Assembly: GCA_964415885.1 (NCBI GenBank)
Contig: CAYQCE010000003.1
Location: forward strand, 44,524 to 108,523
Direction of reading: 5' to 3'
DNA: 64,000 bases
DNA from: CAYQCE01 sp964415885
Lineage (GTDB): Bacteria > Zixibacteria > MSB-5A5 > JAABVY01 > JAHJOQ01
Position numbers and translations under genes: made by a program
In this document: piece after piece, positions 9,156-17,268 of the stretch
How the letters are laid out: each line of letters starts with the position of its first letter
Position numbering within the stretch: the first letter of the stretch is position 1
Notes under the pieces: generated by a model
Told to the model about the DNA's origin: nothing
Databases searched by the model: none
What the model saw: only the letters and a program-made list of their open reading frames with translations

Positions 9156-10652
9156 TCAGATTATCCTGAAATAGTCGATGAGCGCGCAGCGTCTCGGTCG
9201 TGTGAAGGTCGATGCCTTCGTTATGCCCTCGCCGGTAGTGCCGGCAATCGTCATTGTGGTATGCCCCTCGCCACCGAATCCGAGCCCCGCGTAGTTCGGG
9301 CCATTCTTGACGAAGATGTTTCCACCGCAAATCTGTGCCATTTTGGACAGGTTGGCTACGCTCGTTGAGTGCATGACGAATGTGTGGTGGAACTGATGCT
9401 CAACAATAACGGCCTTCTCCATCGCCTCATCCACGTTCTTGCATCGCACGACTGGTAATATAGGCATCATCTGTTCGGCCATGACCATTGGATGGTCCCA
9501 CTCGGCATCGAAGAATAGCAGCTTTACGCCGGGTGGAGGCTTGATATCAAGACGTTCGAGGATCTCGGAGGCGTTCTTGCCGATGAACTCACGCTGCACC
9601 TGCACGTGCCTCAGGCCGCGTCCCTTCTTGTCCTCCTTCACGACAAGCTTCACCATCCGATCGATTTCGGTACCGGTCAGTTCATAACCGCCGTTCATCG
9701 CCATCTCACGCTTGAGTGGATTGATTACCGGATCAACTGCGAAGACTTCCTTTTCGTCGGTGCACATGATGTTATTATCGAACGACGCGCCATCGATTAT
9801 ATGCTTCGCCGCACGCGGAATAATCGCTGTTTCGTCTACCACAACAGGCGGATTCCCCGGGCCAGCGCATATCGCCCGCTTACCGGAGGTCATCCCGAGT
9901 TTCACAACCTCTCCACCACCGGTAATCACGAGCAAGTCGATGCCTGGATGCTCCATCAATGCGCGGGCTTTCGCCTGAGTCGGCTCATCGATTACATTAA
10001 TGAGATGCTCCGGCCCACCGGTCTCGATTATTGCATCGGAGAGCAACTTCGCGGTCTTAATGCAAACATTCTTTGCAGCAGGATGAACAGCGAAGACACA
10101 TGAGTTACCGGCTGATATCATCGAAATTGAATTATTGACAACTGTCGAAACCGGATTAGTCGACGGAGTTATCACGCCGATTACTCCAAAGGGTGCTGGC
10201 TCGATGAGAGTGAGTCCATTGTCACCTGAGAACGACTCGGGGCGAAGATCCTCCGGTCCCGGTGTCTTCCGGGCCTGTAGCTCGATCTTGAGCATCTTGT
10301 CCGGCATCCGTCCCAGCCCGGTCTCGCTCACAGCCTCCCTGCCAAGCTCCTCGGCAAACTGCAGAATGACTCTGCGCATCGCGGCGATAAGATATCCGCG
10401 CCTCTCAAGTCCAAGGTCCAACAGCTTTCTCTGCGAAATCCGTGCGGCCTCGGTCGCCTGGTCCAGAGACTCGTATGCAACCGATCCGAAAGAGCGCTGT
10501 TTCGTGTCAGAAGGTGAGACGAAACACGTCGGACCGTCCGGCGCAACCCGCTCTCTGGGCTCAGGAGACACCGCTTGCGTAACGGTGGAACCGTACCCCA
10601 GTTCCTTCAGGACTTCTTCGACTATTCTGTTTACCTGATTATCGTCCGTCAT
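9156..10652 (-). CDS. CoA-acylating aldehyde dehydrogenase (PduP/EutE-like), microcompartment type
   Basis: The 498-residue enzyme would oxidise an aldehyde to acyl-CoA with NAD+. The fold markers are GVIGVITPSTNPVSTVVNNS and the nucleophile Cys297 in DNNIMCTDEKEVFA, typical of the PduP/EutE group rather than ordinary ALDHs. Residues 5-20 (NQVNRIVEEVLKELGY) form a short amphipathic helix followed by a linker rich in Pro, Ser and Glu. That arrangement matches the encapsulation peptides that dock such enzymes inside bacterial microcompartments. A shell-protein gene lies about 600 bp upstream on the same strand. The substrate (acetaldehyde, propionaldehyde or lactaldehyde) cannot be told. The GGGAGG ribosome site is 11 nt from the ATG and lies in a small hairpin. 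Confidence 0.88.
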   Translation of the reverse strand: MTDDNQVNRIVEEVLKELGYGSTVTQAVSPEPRERVAPDGPTCFVSPSDTKQRSFGSVAYESLDQATEAARISQRKLLDLGLERRGYLIAAMRRVILQFAEELGREAVSETGLGRMPDKMLKIELQARKTPGPEDLRPESFSGDNGLTLIEPAPFGVIGVITPSTNPVSTVVNNSISMISAGNSCVFAVHPAAKNVCIKTAKLLSDAIIETGGPEHLINVIDEPTQAKARALMEHPGIDLLVITGGGEVVKLGMTSGKRAICAGPGNPPVVVDETAIIPRAAKHIIDGASFDNNIMCTDEKEVFAVDPVINPLKREMAMNGGYELTGTEIDRMVKLVVKEDKKGRGLRHVQVQREFIGKNASEILERLDIKPPPGVKLLFFDAEWDHPMVMAEQMMPILPVVRCKNVDEAMEKAVIVEHQFHHTFVMHSTSVANLSKMAQICGGNIFVKNGPNYAGLGFGGEGHTTMTIAGTTGEGITKASTFTRPRRCALIDYFRII

Positions 10653-10654
10653 AA

Positions 10655-10670
10655 AGGGACCGACCTCCCT
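10655..10670 (-). promoter_or_regulatory. Hairpin covering the ribosome-binding site of the aldehyde dehydrogenase
   Basis: On the minus strand AGGGA pairs with TCCCT around a 6-nt loop just before the ATG at 10652. The 5' arm and loop contain the only good Shine-Dalgarno match (GGGAGG). This could limit translation, but a five-pair stem is short and may be chance. Confidence 0.35.
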
Positions 10671-10750
10671 GCTAAAGTAAGACTTAATCTATGAAAGATG
10701 AACGTGCACGGCAAGCAAAATGTCTGCAGCAGCAGCATGGATCGAGGTGG

Positions 10751-10772
10751 GCCGGGAACGGATTCTCCCGGC
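10751..10772 (-). terminator. GC-rich hairpin between the zinc-protein gene and the aldehyde dehydrogenase gene
   Basis: GCCGGGA and TCCCGGC form a perfect 7-bp stem with an 8-nt loop, 30 bp after the stop of the small zinc-protein gene. No T tract follows on the minus strand, so it may be an attenuator, an RNA-processing hairpin or an imperfect terminator. Confidence 0.35.
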
Positions 10773-10801
10773 ACGACTGACAGGGTATGTGGAAGCTGAG
10801 T

Positions 10802-11104
10802 TTAGTCGTCGAACAGACTGTCCCAGGCCTCTTTCTTGCCCTCCTTCGTCTTGGGGGGAGCCTTTTTAATCAGGTGGATGAACCTCGGACGGTAGTACTC
10901 GCAGAAATTCGCCTTCTCCTTGTAGCGAACCCACTCAGCCACAGCCGACTCTTTGCACTGATGGAAAGCTGCCTTGTCGTAATGGAGGCAGTTGAAGCAA
11001 GCCTTGATTGGAGAACTGCACTTGGGGCACTCGTCCTTGCGAGTCGGCTTCTCATCGACCTCGATCTCTTCCTTGCAGTTCCAGCAAGTGATTAGATTAG
11101 TCAT
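10802..11104 (-). CDS. Small Cys-rich zinc-binding protein
   Basis: Starting at the ATG at 11104 the protein has 100 residues. Upstream in-frame codons look non-coding and that extension lacks the Cys pattern. It has three cysteine pairs or clusters: CWNCKEE near the N-terminus, CPKCSSPIKACFNCLHYD in the middle and CKES followed by NFCEYYRP. This points to two or more zinc sites. Similar short proteins occur widely in deltaproteobacteria and FCB bacteria with no known function. It lies between the shell-protein gene and the aldehyde dehydrogenase, but nothing in it suggests a microcompartment role. A small nucleic-acid or protein-binding zinc ribbon is the best guess. Confidence 0.75.
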   Translation of the reverse strand: MTNLITCWNCKEEIEVDEKPTRKDECPKCSSPIKACFNCLHYDKAAFHQCKESAVAEWVRYKEKANFCEYYRPRFIHLIKKAPPKTKEGKKEAWDSLFDD

Positions 11105-11286
11105 TGCTCTATCAATCCAGATTAAGTTGTAAATGAAATGTGAAAGCCCTTTTTGAATCCAAAGTCGGACGGAACGGACAGCCTCATTCACCGACAGCCT
11201 CTATCAGATATACTGACGGCGCCCGTGGATGTTCCGGACGGCCGTCAGCTAAAACTGAGTCAAACTAAATCGATGCGAGGTGTGCC
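11105..11286. other. Spacer with an inverted repeat after the shell-protein gene
   Basis: The 182-bp gap holds one clear inverted repeat, CTGACGGC at 11212-11219 and GCCGTCAG at 11240-11247. There is no T tract on either side, so it is not a standard terminator. It may be an RNA-processing or attenuation hairpin between the shell gene and the zinc-protein gene. Confidence 0.4.
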
Positions 11287-11571
11287 TTACTCACCTTCCG
11301 GCAATCCGCTCGGAAAGATGTCATGCACGTTTGCATGAGGACGCGGAATGACATGCACGCTGATCAATTCGCCGATCTTCTGAGCAGCGGCGGCACCGGC
11401 ATCAGTGGCGGCCTTGCAAGCCGCAACGTCACCGCGAATCAACGCTGTAACATATCCGCCCCCAACCTTCTCATAAGCAACCAACTGAACCTTGGCTGCC
11501 TTAACCATGGCATCGGAAGCTTCGATGAGGGCCACCAGACCCTTCGTTTCGATCATTCCTAAAGCTTCCAT
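11287..11571 (-). CDS. Bacterial microcompartment shell protein (BMC-H, EutM/PduA-like)
   Basis: The 94-residue protein is a single BMC domain with the hallmark start [20 protein letters not shown], then [20 protein letters not shown] and VIPRPH. Such proteins form hexamers that tile the shell facets of microcompartments, with a central pore for metabolites. Length fits a BMC-H paralogue with no extension. AAGGAGGAG lies 4 nt before the ATG, a strong ribosome site. Only this one shell gene and one possible cargo enzyme are present in the window. Pentamer (BMC-P) and trimer (BMC-T) genes must lie elsewhere if a closed shell is made. Confidence 0.96.
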   Translation of the reverse strand: MEALGMIETKGLVALIEASDAMVKAAKVQLVAYEKVGGGYVTALIRGDVAACKAATDAGAAAAQKIGELISVHVIPRPHANVHDIFPSGLPEGE

Positions 11572-11645
11572 GCACTCCTCCTTCTACCCTAGTGGTGCTT
11601 TTCCGATGTATATACTGGCTGCGAAATTCAATGTCAAACAAAATC

Positions 11646-12326
11646 TTAAGCGCTTCTAACCGCCGCAATTTTCCCCGAGGCATAGAGGAAAGGTGTGTCT
11701 ATGAGCGCCACTATTATCTTCAAAACGTAGGTTGTAACAACTATCTGAATCAGCACACTCATCTCGAAAACGCCCAGGAACGCTATCGCCGTGAAGACCA
11801 CCGAATCGACCAACTGACTAACCCATGTCGACAGATTATTGCGCAGCCAAAGATACTTTCCGGCAGTCCTCTCTTTCCAGAACAGAAACGACCAAATGTC
11901 GTGATGCTGGCTTATAATGTAGGCAACGAGGCTTGCCACCACGACGCGCGGCATGACCCCGAACAACTCACGCAGATGACCGATCATGAAATCGGACTCA
12001 TCGGGCGTAAAGTGAATGGCAAATTGCATCGCAATCGTGGCCCACACGAGGGAATAGAAGCCGATCCAGACTCCACGTCTGGCCTCTCTTCGACCATAAT
12101 GCTCCGATAGAATGTCGGTTGCGAGGAATATTGAGGAGTAAACAATGTTCCCGAGAGTTGCAACCATCCCGAAAAGTTCTACAGTTACCACAACCTGAAT
12201 ATTGCAAATTATCCCCGAGCAGGCGATTACGGCATACAGACCGTTCTTGCCCCAGAGCCTGAAAGCGAGCAGGACCGCGGACAGATCGAATAGAATAAAT
12301 ATCAGCCAGAGCAGTTCGTTGGGCAT
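11646..12326 (-). CDS. yhhQ: Queuosine precursor transporter (YhhQ/QueT, VUT family)
   Basis: The 226-residue membrane protein has about six hydrophobic segments and the family motifs NIQVVVTVELFGMVATLGNI, FLATDILSEHYGRREAR and NLSTWVSQLVDSVVFTAIAF. Family members import queuine or preQ0/preQ1 for the modified tRNA base queuosine. GGAGGAGAT precedes the start. It is the first gene of the minus-strand series that includes the shell protein and is divergent from purD (139 bp between starts). No queuosine biosynthesis gene is seen in the window. Confidence 0.9.
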   Translation of the reverse strand: MPNELLWLIFILFDLSAVLLAFRLWGKNGLYAVIACSGIICNIQVVVTVELFGMVATLGNIVYSSIFLATDILSEHYGRREARRGVWIGFYSLVWATIAMQFAIHFTPDESDFMIGHLRELFGVMPRVVVASLVAYIISQHHDIWSFLFWKERTAGKYLWLRNNLSTWVSQLVDSVVFTAIAFLGVFEMSVLIQIVVTTYVLKIIVALIDTPFLYASGKIAAVRSA

Positions 12327-12411
12327 ATCTCCTCCGTGATGCTTGAATCAAATCCGAGACGCCCGGCATGTCAACTCGTTTCTCTTCGTGCTTCGAGCGG
12401 ACAAAAAGCAT

Positions 12412-12439
12412 TTGCACGTCCAAGCTCGATTTTTATATT
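12412..12439 (+). promoter_or_regulatory. Sigma-70-type promoter of purD
   Basis: A -35 box TTGCAC (12412-12417) and a -10 box TATATT (12434-12439) are separated by 16 bp. They lie 26 bp before the purD ATG, which leaves a short leader containing the AAAGGA ribosome site. Confidence 0.6.
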
Positions 12440-12464
12440 TAGGGTTCTAATCGAAAGGACTGAG

Positions 12465-13754
12465 ATGAAAATACTCGTAGTCGGTTCAGGCGGCAGAGAA
12501 CACGCGATCTGCTCGAAACTATCACAATCCAGGCTCGTGCAGAAAATCTACTGTGCGCCCGGAAACGCGGGGATCGCGGAAATCGGTCAGTGTGTCGATA
12601 TCGGCGCCAACGATATCTCGGCGCTCGTCGATCTGGTCAAGAAGGAAAACATCGACTTGACTGTAGTTGGGCCGGAGGAACCTCTGACCCTCGGTATCGT
12701 CGATGAATTCGAGGAACAGGGGCTGCGGATTTTCGGACCACGCAAGGAGGCCTCGATGATTGAGGGCTCCAAGGCGTTCGCCAAGGAATTCATGAAGCGG
12801 TACCATATACCGACTGCGCCGTTTAAGATATTTGAAGATCGTGAGGAAGCGATCGCGTTCAGCAGCGAGACACGTTATCCGCTCGTGATCAAGGCCGATG
12901 GACTCGCCGCCGGAAAGGGTGCAATCATCGTCGATAATGTCGAGCAGGCGAACAACACGATCAACAAGATGATGGTGGACAAGGTCTTCGGCGAGGCCGG
13001 CAGCAGAGTCGTCATCGAAGACAAGCTCGTCGGCGAAGAGATCACTGTGATGGCGTTCACAGATGGCGAGCATATCCTCCCGATGCTCCCCGCGCAGGAT
13101 CACAAACCAGCGTTCGACGACGACAAAGGCCCGAATACCGGCGGAATGGGCGCCTACTGCCCAGTGCCCTTCGTACCGGACAGCATGATGGTCGATATCT
13201 ACGACCTGATTCTCGAACCAGTGGTACGTGGGCTCAAAGAGGACGGCCGCACGTTCAAAGGTATCATATACGCGGGACTGATGGTAAATGAACGAGGCCC
13301 GAAAGTGATCGAATTTAACTGCCGTTTCGGCGATCCCGAGACGCAGGTAGTCCTGCCGTTGCTCCGAAACGATCTCGCCGAGATATTCATATCTATAGTG
13401 GACAATAATCTCAATTTAGAAGATCTCGTCTGGCGTGATCTCTATTCGGTCTGTGTGATTCTGGCATCGGAAGGATATCCGAAAAGCTATGAGAAGGGTA
13501 AAGAGATCAAGGGGCTTCCGAAGAAAGCCGACGATCGCAGACGCTTCGTTTTCCACGCCGGGACATCCCTGACAGACAACCGGATCGTGACATCGGGCGG
13601 TCGCGTACTGGGCGTGACAAGCCTCGACGTCAACCTCCACGATGCGATAGCTGGGGCCTACGAACTCGTTGAACAGATTGGCTTTGAGGGCGCATTCCAC
13701 AGGTCTGATATCGGACAGAAGGCCGTGCGCCGTAGAGGCAAGATAACCAAGTAG
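12465..13754 (+). CDS. purD: Phosphoribosylamine-glycine ligase PurD
   Basis: The 429-residue enzyme joins glycine to 5-phosphoribosylamine using ATP, the second step of purine synthesis. The ATP-grasp protein begins MKILVVGSGGREHAI and has LVIKADGLAAGKGAIIV and DHKPAFDDDKGPNTGGMGAY, then IEFNCRFGDPETQ. The start at 12465 is fixed by the conserved N-terminus, an AAAGGA site and a good promoter; the reading frame runs open 43 codons further upstream but that stretch is not conserved-looking. The next gene, purE, starts 11 bp after its stop. Confidence 0.97.
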   Translation: MKILVVGSGGREHAICSKLSQSRLVQKIYCAPGNAGIAEIGQCVDIGANDISALVDLVKKENIDLTVVGPEEPLTLGIVDEFEEQGLRIFGPRKEASMIEGSKAFAKEFMKRYHIPTAPFKIFEDREEAIAFSSETRYPLVIKADGLAAGKGAIIVDNVEQANNTINKMMVDKVFGEAGSRVVIEDKLVGEEITVMAFTDGEHILPMLPAQDHKPAFDDDKGPNTGGMGAYCPVPFVPDSMMVDIYDLILEPVVRGLKEDGRTFKGIIYAGLMVNERGPKVIEFNCRFGDPETQVVLPLLRNDLAEIFISIVDNNLNLEDLVWRDLYSVCVILASEGYPKSYEKGKEIKGLPKKADDRRRFVFHAGTSLTDNRIVTSGGRVLGVTSLDVNLHDAIAGAYELVEQIGFEGAFHRSDIGQKAVRRRGKITK

Positions 13755-13765
13755 AGGAACCTCCT

Positions 13766-14227
13766 ATGAAGAGCAGTGTATTAATTATGGCGGGTTCGAA
13801 GTCGGATGCCGACGCTGTAACCCGCTGCGAAGAGTACCTGAACAAACTCGGCATTTCATTCGAAACCGAGTACAGTTCCGCCCACCGAGACCCGGACAGG
13901 ACATCGCAATTAGCTAAGGAGGCCGAATCGAAGGGCTTTTCCGCAGTAATATGCCTCGCCGGGATGGCGGCCGCATTACCAGGAGTTGTAGCCGGACACA
14001 CATCGCTTCCAGTGATTGGAGTACCGCTCGACGGATCCCCGTTGAACGGATTCGACTCTCTCCTGTCTATAGTGCAAATGCCCCCGGGTGTGCCGGTTGC
14101 CACTGTTGCGGTCGGAAAAGCCGGTGCGGCCAACGCTGCGGTCCTTGCCGCCAGGATACTGGCCCTCAAGGACGATGAGATTAAAAAGAACCTTGAGAAT
14201 TACATCAAAAGTCTAAGGAGTAAATGA
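13766..14227 (+). CDS. purE: N5-carboxyaminoimidazole ribonucleotide mutase PurE
   Basis: The 153-residue protein would rearrange N5-CAIR to CAIR in purine synthesis. It begins VLIMAGSKSDADAV and has SSAHRDPDRT, with the catalytic His, and LPVIGVPLDGSPLNGFDSLL. The common class I motif GGAAHLPG reads GMAAALPG here, so the second His is Ala. This may matter for the choice between N5-CAIR mutase and direct CO2-dependent AIR carboxylase. No purK partner is in the window. GAGGAACCTCCT precedes the start, and its TGA overlaps the next gene's ATG. Confidence 0.93.
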   Translation: MKSSVLIMAGSKSDADAVTRCEEYLNKLGISFETEYSSAHRDPDRTSQLAKEAESKGFSAVICLAGMAAALPGVVAGHTSLPVIGVPLDGSPLNGFDSLLSIVQMPPGVPVATVAVGKAGAANAAVLAARILALKDDEIKKNLENYIKSLRSK

Positions 14228-15159
14228 AGGTAGGTAGACTTATGAACTGCAGAAAGACCATATCACTGCTCTCGTGTGCCGTTATCGCTCTGCTTCTCGC
14301 TTTCGCCATATCGCCGAATGCTCTTGCACAGGACAACACCGCCAAGGAGAAGTTCAATGAGGGCATCGAAGCCGAGAAGGCGGGCAAGAACGATGCGGCG
14401 ATTGCAGCGTACAAGGCCGCTACTGAGGCGGACCCAACGTACCCGGATCCGTATCTGAACCTCGGAGTGCTGCAATTTAGCCAGAAAAGCTATAAGGATG
14501 CAGTTGCCACGTTCAAGGATTACACAGAGCTGGCACCGAAAGACATGGCAGGATACAAGAATCTCGGGTTTGCCTGCGTGAAAGCGAAAGATGTGAAGAG
14601 CGGCGCCGCGGCATTCGAGGCTGGGCTCGAGATCGAGCCGAAGAACACCGAATTGCTCAAGGGCTACGCCGAATTGTACCACGAGAGCGGTAACTGGGCT
14701 AAGTCGGTTGAACGTTACAACGCCTATCTCGCAGTCAATCCCAACGATGCCAAGGCACTCGTGAACCTGGGAGAGGCGCAGCAGGCTCTCGGAGATACTG
14801 AAGAGGCTGCCGCCGCCTATCGCAAGGCGTCAACAGTCGATCCCAACTACGACTTCGCTTACTTCCAGCTCGGTTCGCTCTATCTCGAACAGGAAGATTG
14901 GTCGAAAGCGGCAAGCGCTTTTGACAAGGCCACGAAGGTAGACAAGAACTACTGGAAGGCCTGGTATAATCTTGCAGTGGCATATCAGGCCATGCAAACC
15001 GCCGAGGATTACGTTTCCGCTTATCAGGCATACGACAGGTTCATGGCATTGACCTCGAAGAGCGGCAACTCCCAAGTCAAGAAAATGCGTTCCCAGGCCA
15101 GGCAGATCATGGATCAGCTCGAGGCTTATTTCGAGGCTGAGGCCATAGACTATCAGTAG
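14224..15159 (+). CDS. Secreted tetratricopeptide-repeat protein
   Basis: The protein has up to 311 residues. It has a signal peptide (RKTISLLSCAVIALLLAFAI, ending NALAQ) and five to six TPR units from about residue 40 to 275 (for example YPDPYLNLGVLQFSQKSYKD and YDFAYFQLGSLYLEQEDWSK). It is probably a periplasmic protein-protein interaction scaffold, and the partner is unknown. The ATG at 14224 overlaps the purE stop (ATGA) with AAGGAG only 3 nt away. A second Met at 14242 has a more usual signal-peptide start, so the true start is open. A strong terminator follows. Confidence 0.82.
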   Translation: MKVGRLMNCRKTISLLSCAVIALLLAFAISPNALAQDNTAKEKFNEGIEAEKAGKNDAAIAAYKAATEADPTYPDPYLNLGVLQFSQKSYKDAVATFKDYTELAPKDMAGYKNLGFACVKAKDVKSGAAAFEAGLEIEPKNTELLKGYAELYHESGNWAKSVERYNAYLAVNPNDAKALVNLGEAQQALGDTEEAAAAYRKASTVDPNYDFAYFQLGSLYLEQEDWSKAASAFDKATKVDKNYWKAWYNLAVAYQAMQTAEDYVSAYQAYDRFMALTSKSGNSQVKKMRSQARQIMDQLEAYFEAEAIDYQ

Positions 15160-15185
15160 GACTTCGCAGAATTCCGGTTGATCGC

Positions 15186-15218
15186 AGGGCTGTCGGTTAC
15201 AACCGACAGCCCTTCTGT
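15186..15218 (+). terminator. Intrinsic terminator of the purD-purE-TPR operon
   Basis: AGGGCTGTCGGTT pairs perfectly with AACCGACAGCCCT (15201-15213) and is followed by a T-rich run. The stem of up to 13 bp is the strongest hairpin nearby. It ends the purD unit 26 bp after the TPR gene. Confidence 0.88.
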
Positions 15219-15264
15219 TATGTTGGACGTCGACATATTGGCTCCCCGAATCGCCTATTTTAGC

Positions 15265-15292
15265 TTGCTTGTCAGATTGAATAAGATACCTT
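15265..15292 (+). promoter_or_regulatory. Possible promoter of the cation diffusion facilitator operon
   Basis: TTGCTT (15265-15270) and TACCTT (15287-15292) are spaced by 16 bp and lie after the purD-operon terminator and 60 bp before the next start codon. Both boxes are imperfect, so this is a moderate call supported mainly by position. Confidence 0.4.
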
Positions 15293-15352
15293 AGTCTCTT
15301 GAGTCAATTCAGGCGGTACTGACACAGACCGCACAGCAATCGATTCGGAGTC

Positions 15353-16243
15353 ATGCCCAGGAATCTTGGCACAGAAAAAGGTACGACCGCCGTTTCTTTC
15401 CTGATCAATGTGATCCTGTTCGGACTGAAGATCACTGGCGGAATCATCGGACGAAGCAGCGCGCTTCTTGCTGACGCTCTGAATTCTCTGCTCGATATTG
15501 TCGCAAACACCGCCGTCTGGGTGGGAATCAGGATCGCAAACAGGCCACCGGATGAGGATCATCCGTACGGTCACGGGCATGCCAATACGATCTCGGCTAT
15601 CTTCGTAGCGGTGCTGCTCGTGATAACCGGAGTATATATCGGAGCGAATGCGATCTACGTCATAATCTACGATCAATACGAGACTCCCGGCAGAATCGCC
15701 ACGATCGTCGCCGCGCTCACGATCGTTGTCAAGGAAATACTGTACCAGTGGACAATACGTGTGGGCAGAAGAGAGAATTCTCCGGCCGTTATAGCGAATG
15801 CATATGATCACCGCACGGACGTTTTCACGTCGCTCGGTGCCCTCATTGGCATTGTGGTCGCACAGCTCGGCTATCCGATTCTCGACCCGATAGCGGGATT
15901 CCTGATCGGTATACTGATTCTCTGGAACGCATTCAGGCTTATAAGCGATAACATTCACTCACTTATGAGTGGTGCGCCGGACAAGGAGACATTAAACAAA
16001 ATTTATGAAACCGCCGCCACACACTCCAGAGTACAACAAGTCAGGGACATAAAAGTCAGATCTGTCGGCACGAAGTACATCGCCGATCTCAAGATCATGG
16101 TCAGAGGCGATCTTTCGGTCACCGAGGGGCATGACATAGCGTCAGACCTCAAGCGTCACCTGCTGAACCATGCGAAAAACCTGCAGGATGCCATGATTCA
16201 TGTTGAACCCTTCGAAGATGAATCCAGAAAGGACAACTCGTGA
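15353..16243 (+). CDS. Cation diffusion facilitator (CDF) metal efflux protein
   Basis: The 296-residue membrane protein has six predicted transmembrane segments followed by a cytoplasmic domain of about 90 residues. TM2 carries the metal-site pair in SSALLADALNSLLDI and TM5 the HRTDVFTS motif. A loop HPYGHGHAN supplies the His-rich element typical of the family. It would export Zn2+, Fe2+ or Mn2+ in exchange for protons; which metal cannot be told. GGAG lies close to the ATG. Its stop overlaps the GTG start of the next gene by 4 nt, so the two are translationally coupled. Confidence 0.92.
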   Translation: MPRNLGTEKGTTAVSFLINVILFGLKITGGIIGRSSALLADALNSLLDIVANTAVWVGIRIANRPPDEDHPYGHGHANTISAIFVAVLLVITGVYIGANAIYVIIYDQYETPGRIATIVAALTIVVKEILYQWTIRVGRRENSPAVIANAYDHRTDVFTSLGALIGIVVAQLGYPILDPIAGFLIGILILWNAFRLISDNIHSLMSGAPDKETLNKIYETAATHSRVQQVRDIKVRSVGTKYIADLKIMVRGDLSVTEGHDIASDLKRHLLNHAKNLQDAMIHVEPFEDESRKDNS

Positions 16244-17238
16244 ATTTCGCTGAGAACATATGTGACCTAATTGGCAAAACCCCGCTGGTCAAGATCAATG
16301 CGACAGTAGCACATATCCCCGCAACGGTCCTTGCGAAGCTCGAATTTCTCAATCCATCCGGCTCAATCAAGGACCGCATGGCACTTTATATCATCGAACA
16401 TGCCGAGAAGCACGGTGATATCGATCAAAGTGACGTTGTCGTGGACAACACGTCGGGCAATACCGGCGCCGGTGCGGCAATGGTAGCCGCAGCGAAGGGA
16501 TACCGGTCGGTGTTCACTACGCCTGAAAAAACAAGCAAGGAAAAGAAAGATCTGATCAAGTCGTTTGGTGCGGATATCATAATAACACCCTCCGACGTAC
16601 CGCACGATGATCCATCCAGCTATTATATGCAGGCTCGAAAGCTCGGCGAAAAGCCGGGATACTTCTATCTCGATCAGTATCACAGCCAGGTCAATGTTGA
16701 AGGGCACTACCATACGACCGGCCCCGAAATATGGGAACAGACGGACGGCAGGATAACGCACTTCTTCTGCGGCATAGGCACGGGCGGTACGATATCTGGA
16801 GTCGCACGATTCCTCAAAGAGAAGAAGAGCGAAATTAAGGTGATAGGCATTGATCCGATTGGATCGCTATTCCACGCGTACAAGAACGACATGCCCATAC
16901 CAAAACCACGCCCATATAAGATGGAGGGAATCGGTACGGATGTAATCACGAAGGCATTTCACAGGCAGTTCATCGACGAAGTCGTGCCTGTCTCTGATCG
17001 GGATGCGTTTCTTGCGGCGCGCGAACTCTGCCGCAGAGAGGGAATTTCCACCGGAGGATCATCCGGAGCGGTGCTCCACGCCATTCAGCATTATGGCGGT
17101 AAGTTCAGCGCCGATGATGTCGTTGTCGCTATTTTCGCCGACAGCGGGATACGATATCTCTCCAAAATGTATAATGATGAGTGGATGAAGGACAACGGGC
17201 TTCTTACCGAAGCTGAAGTTGTAGAGGAAATCGAATAG
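16240..17238 (+). CDS. PLP-dependent cystathionine beta-synthase/cysteine synthase-like enzyme
   Basis: The 332-residue fold-type II PLP enzyme has the PLP lysine K44 in NPSGSIKDRMA, the phosphate or substrate loop DNTSGNTGAG and GGSSGAVLHA. The C-terminal DSGIRYLSKMYNDEWM and PEKTSKEKKDLIKSFGADII favour the cystathionine beta-synthase group over O-acetylserine sulfhydrylase. No regulatory CBS-domain pair follows. The start is a GTG overlapping the CDF stop. It would make cystathionine or cysteine from serine-type substrates; exact specificity is uncertain. A DUF1573 gene follows after 30 bp. Confidence 0.86.
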   Translation: MNFAENICDLIGKTPLVKINATVAHIPATVLAKLEFLNPSGSIKDRMALYIIEHAEKHGDIDQSDVVVDNTSGNTGAGAAMVAAAKGYRSVFTTPEKTSKEKKDLIKSFGADIIITPSDVPHDDPSSYYMQARKLGEKPGYFYLDQYHSQVNVEGHYHTTGPEIWEQTDGRITHFFCGIGTGGTISGVARFLKEKKSEIKVIGIDPIGSLFHAYKNDMPIPKPRPYKMEGIGTDVITKAFHRQFIDEVVPVSDRDAFLAARELCRREGISTGGSSGAVLHAIQHYGGKFSADDVVVAIFADSGIRYLSKMYNDEWMKDNGLLTEAEVVEEIE

Positions 17239-17268
17239 TCTCATCTCTCAATAGCCAGGAGGAAACAG

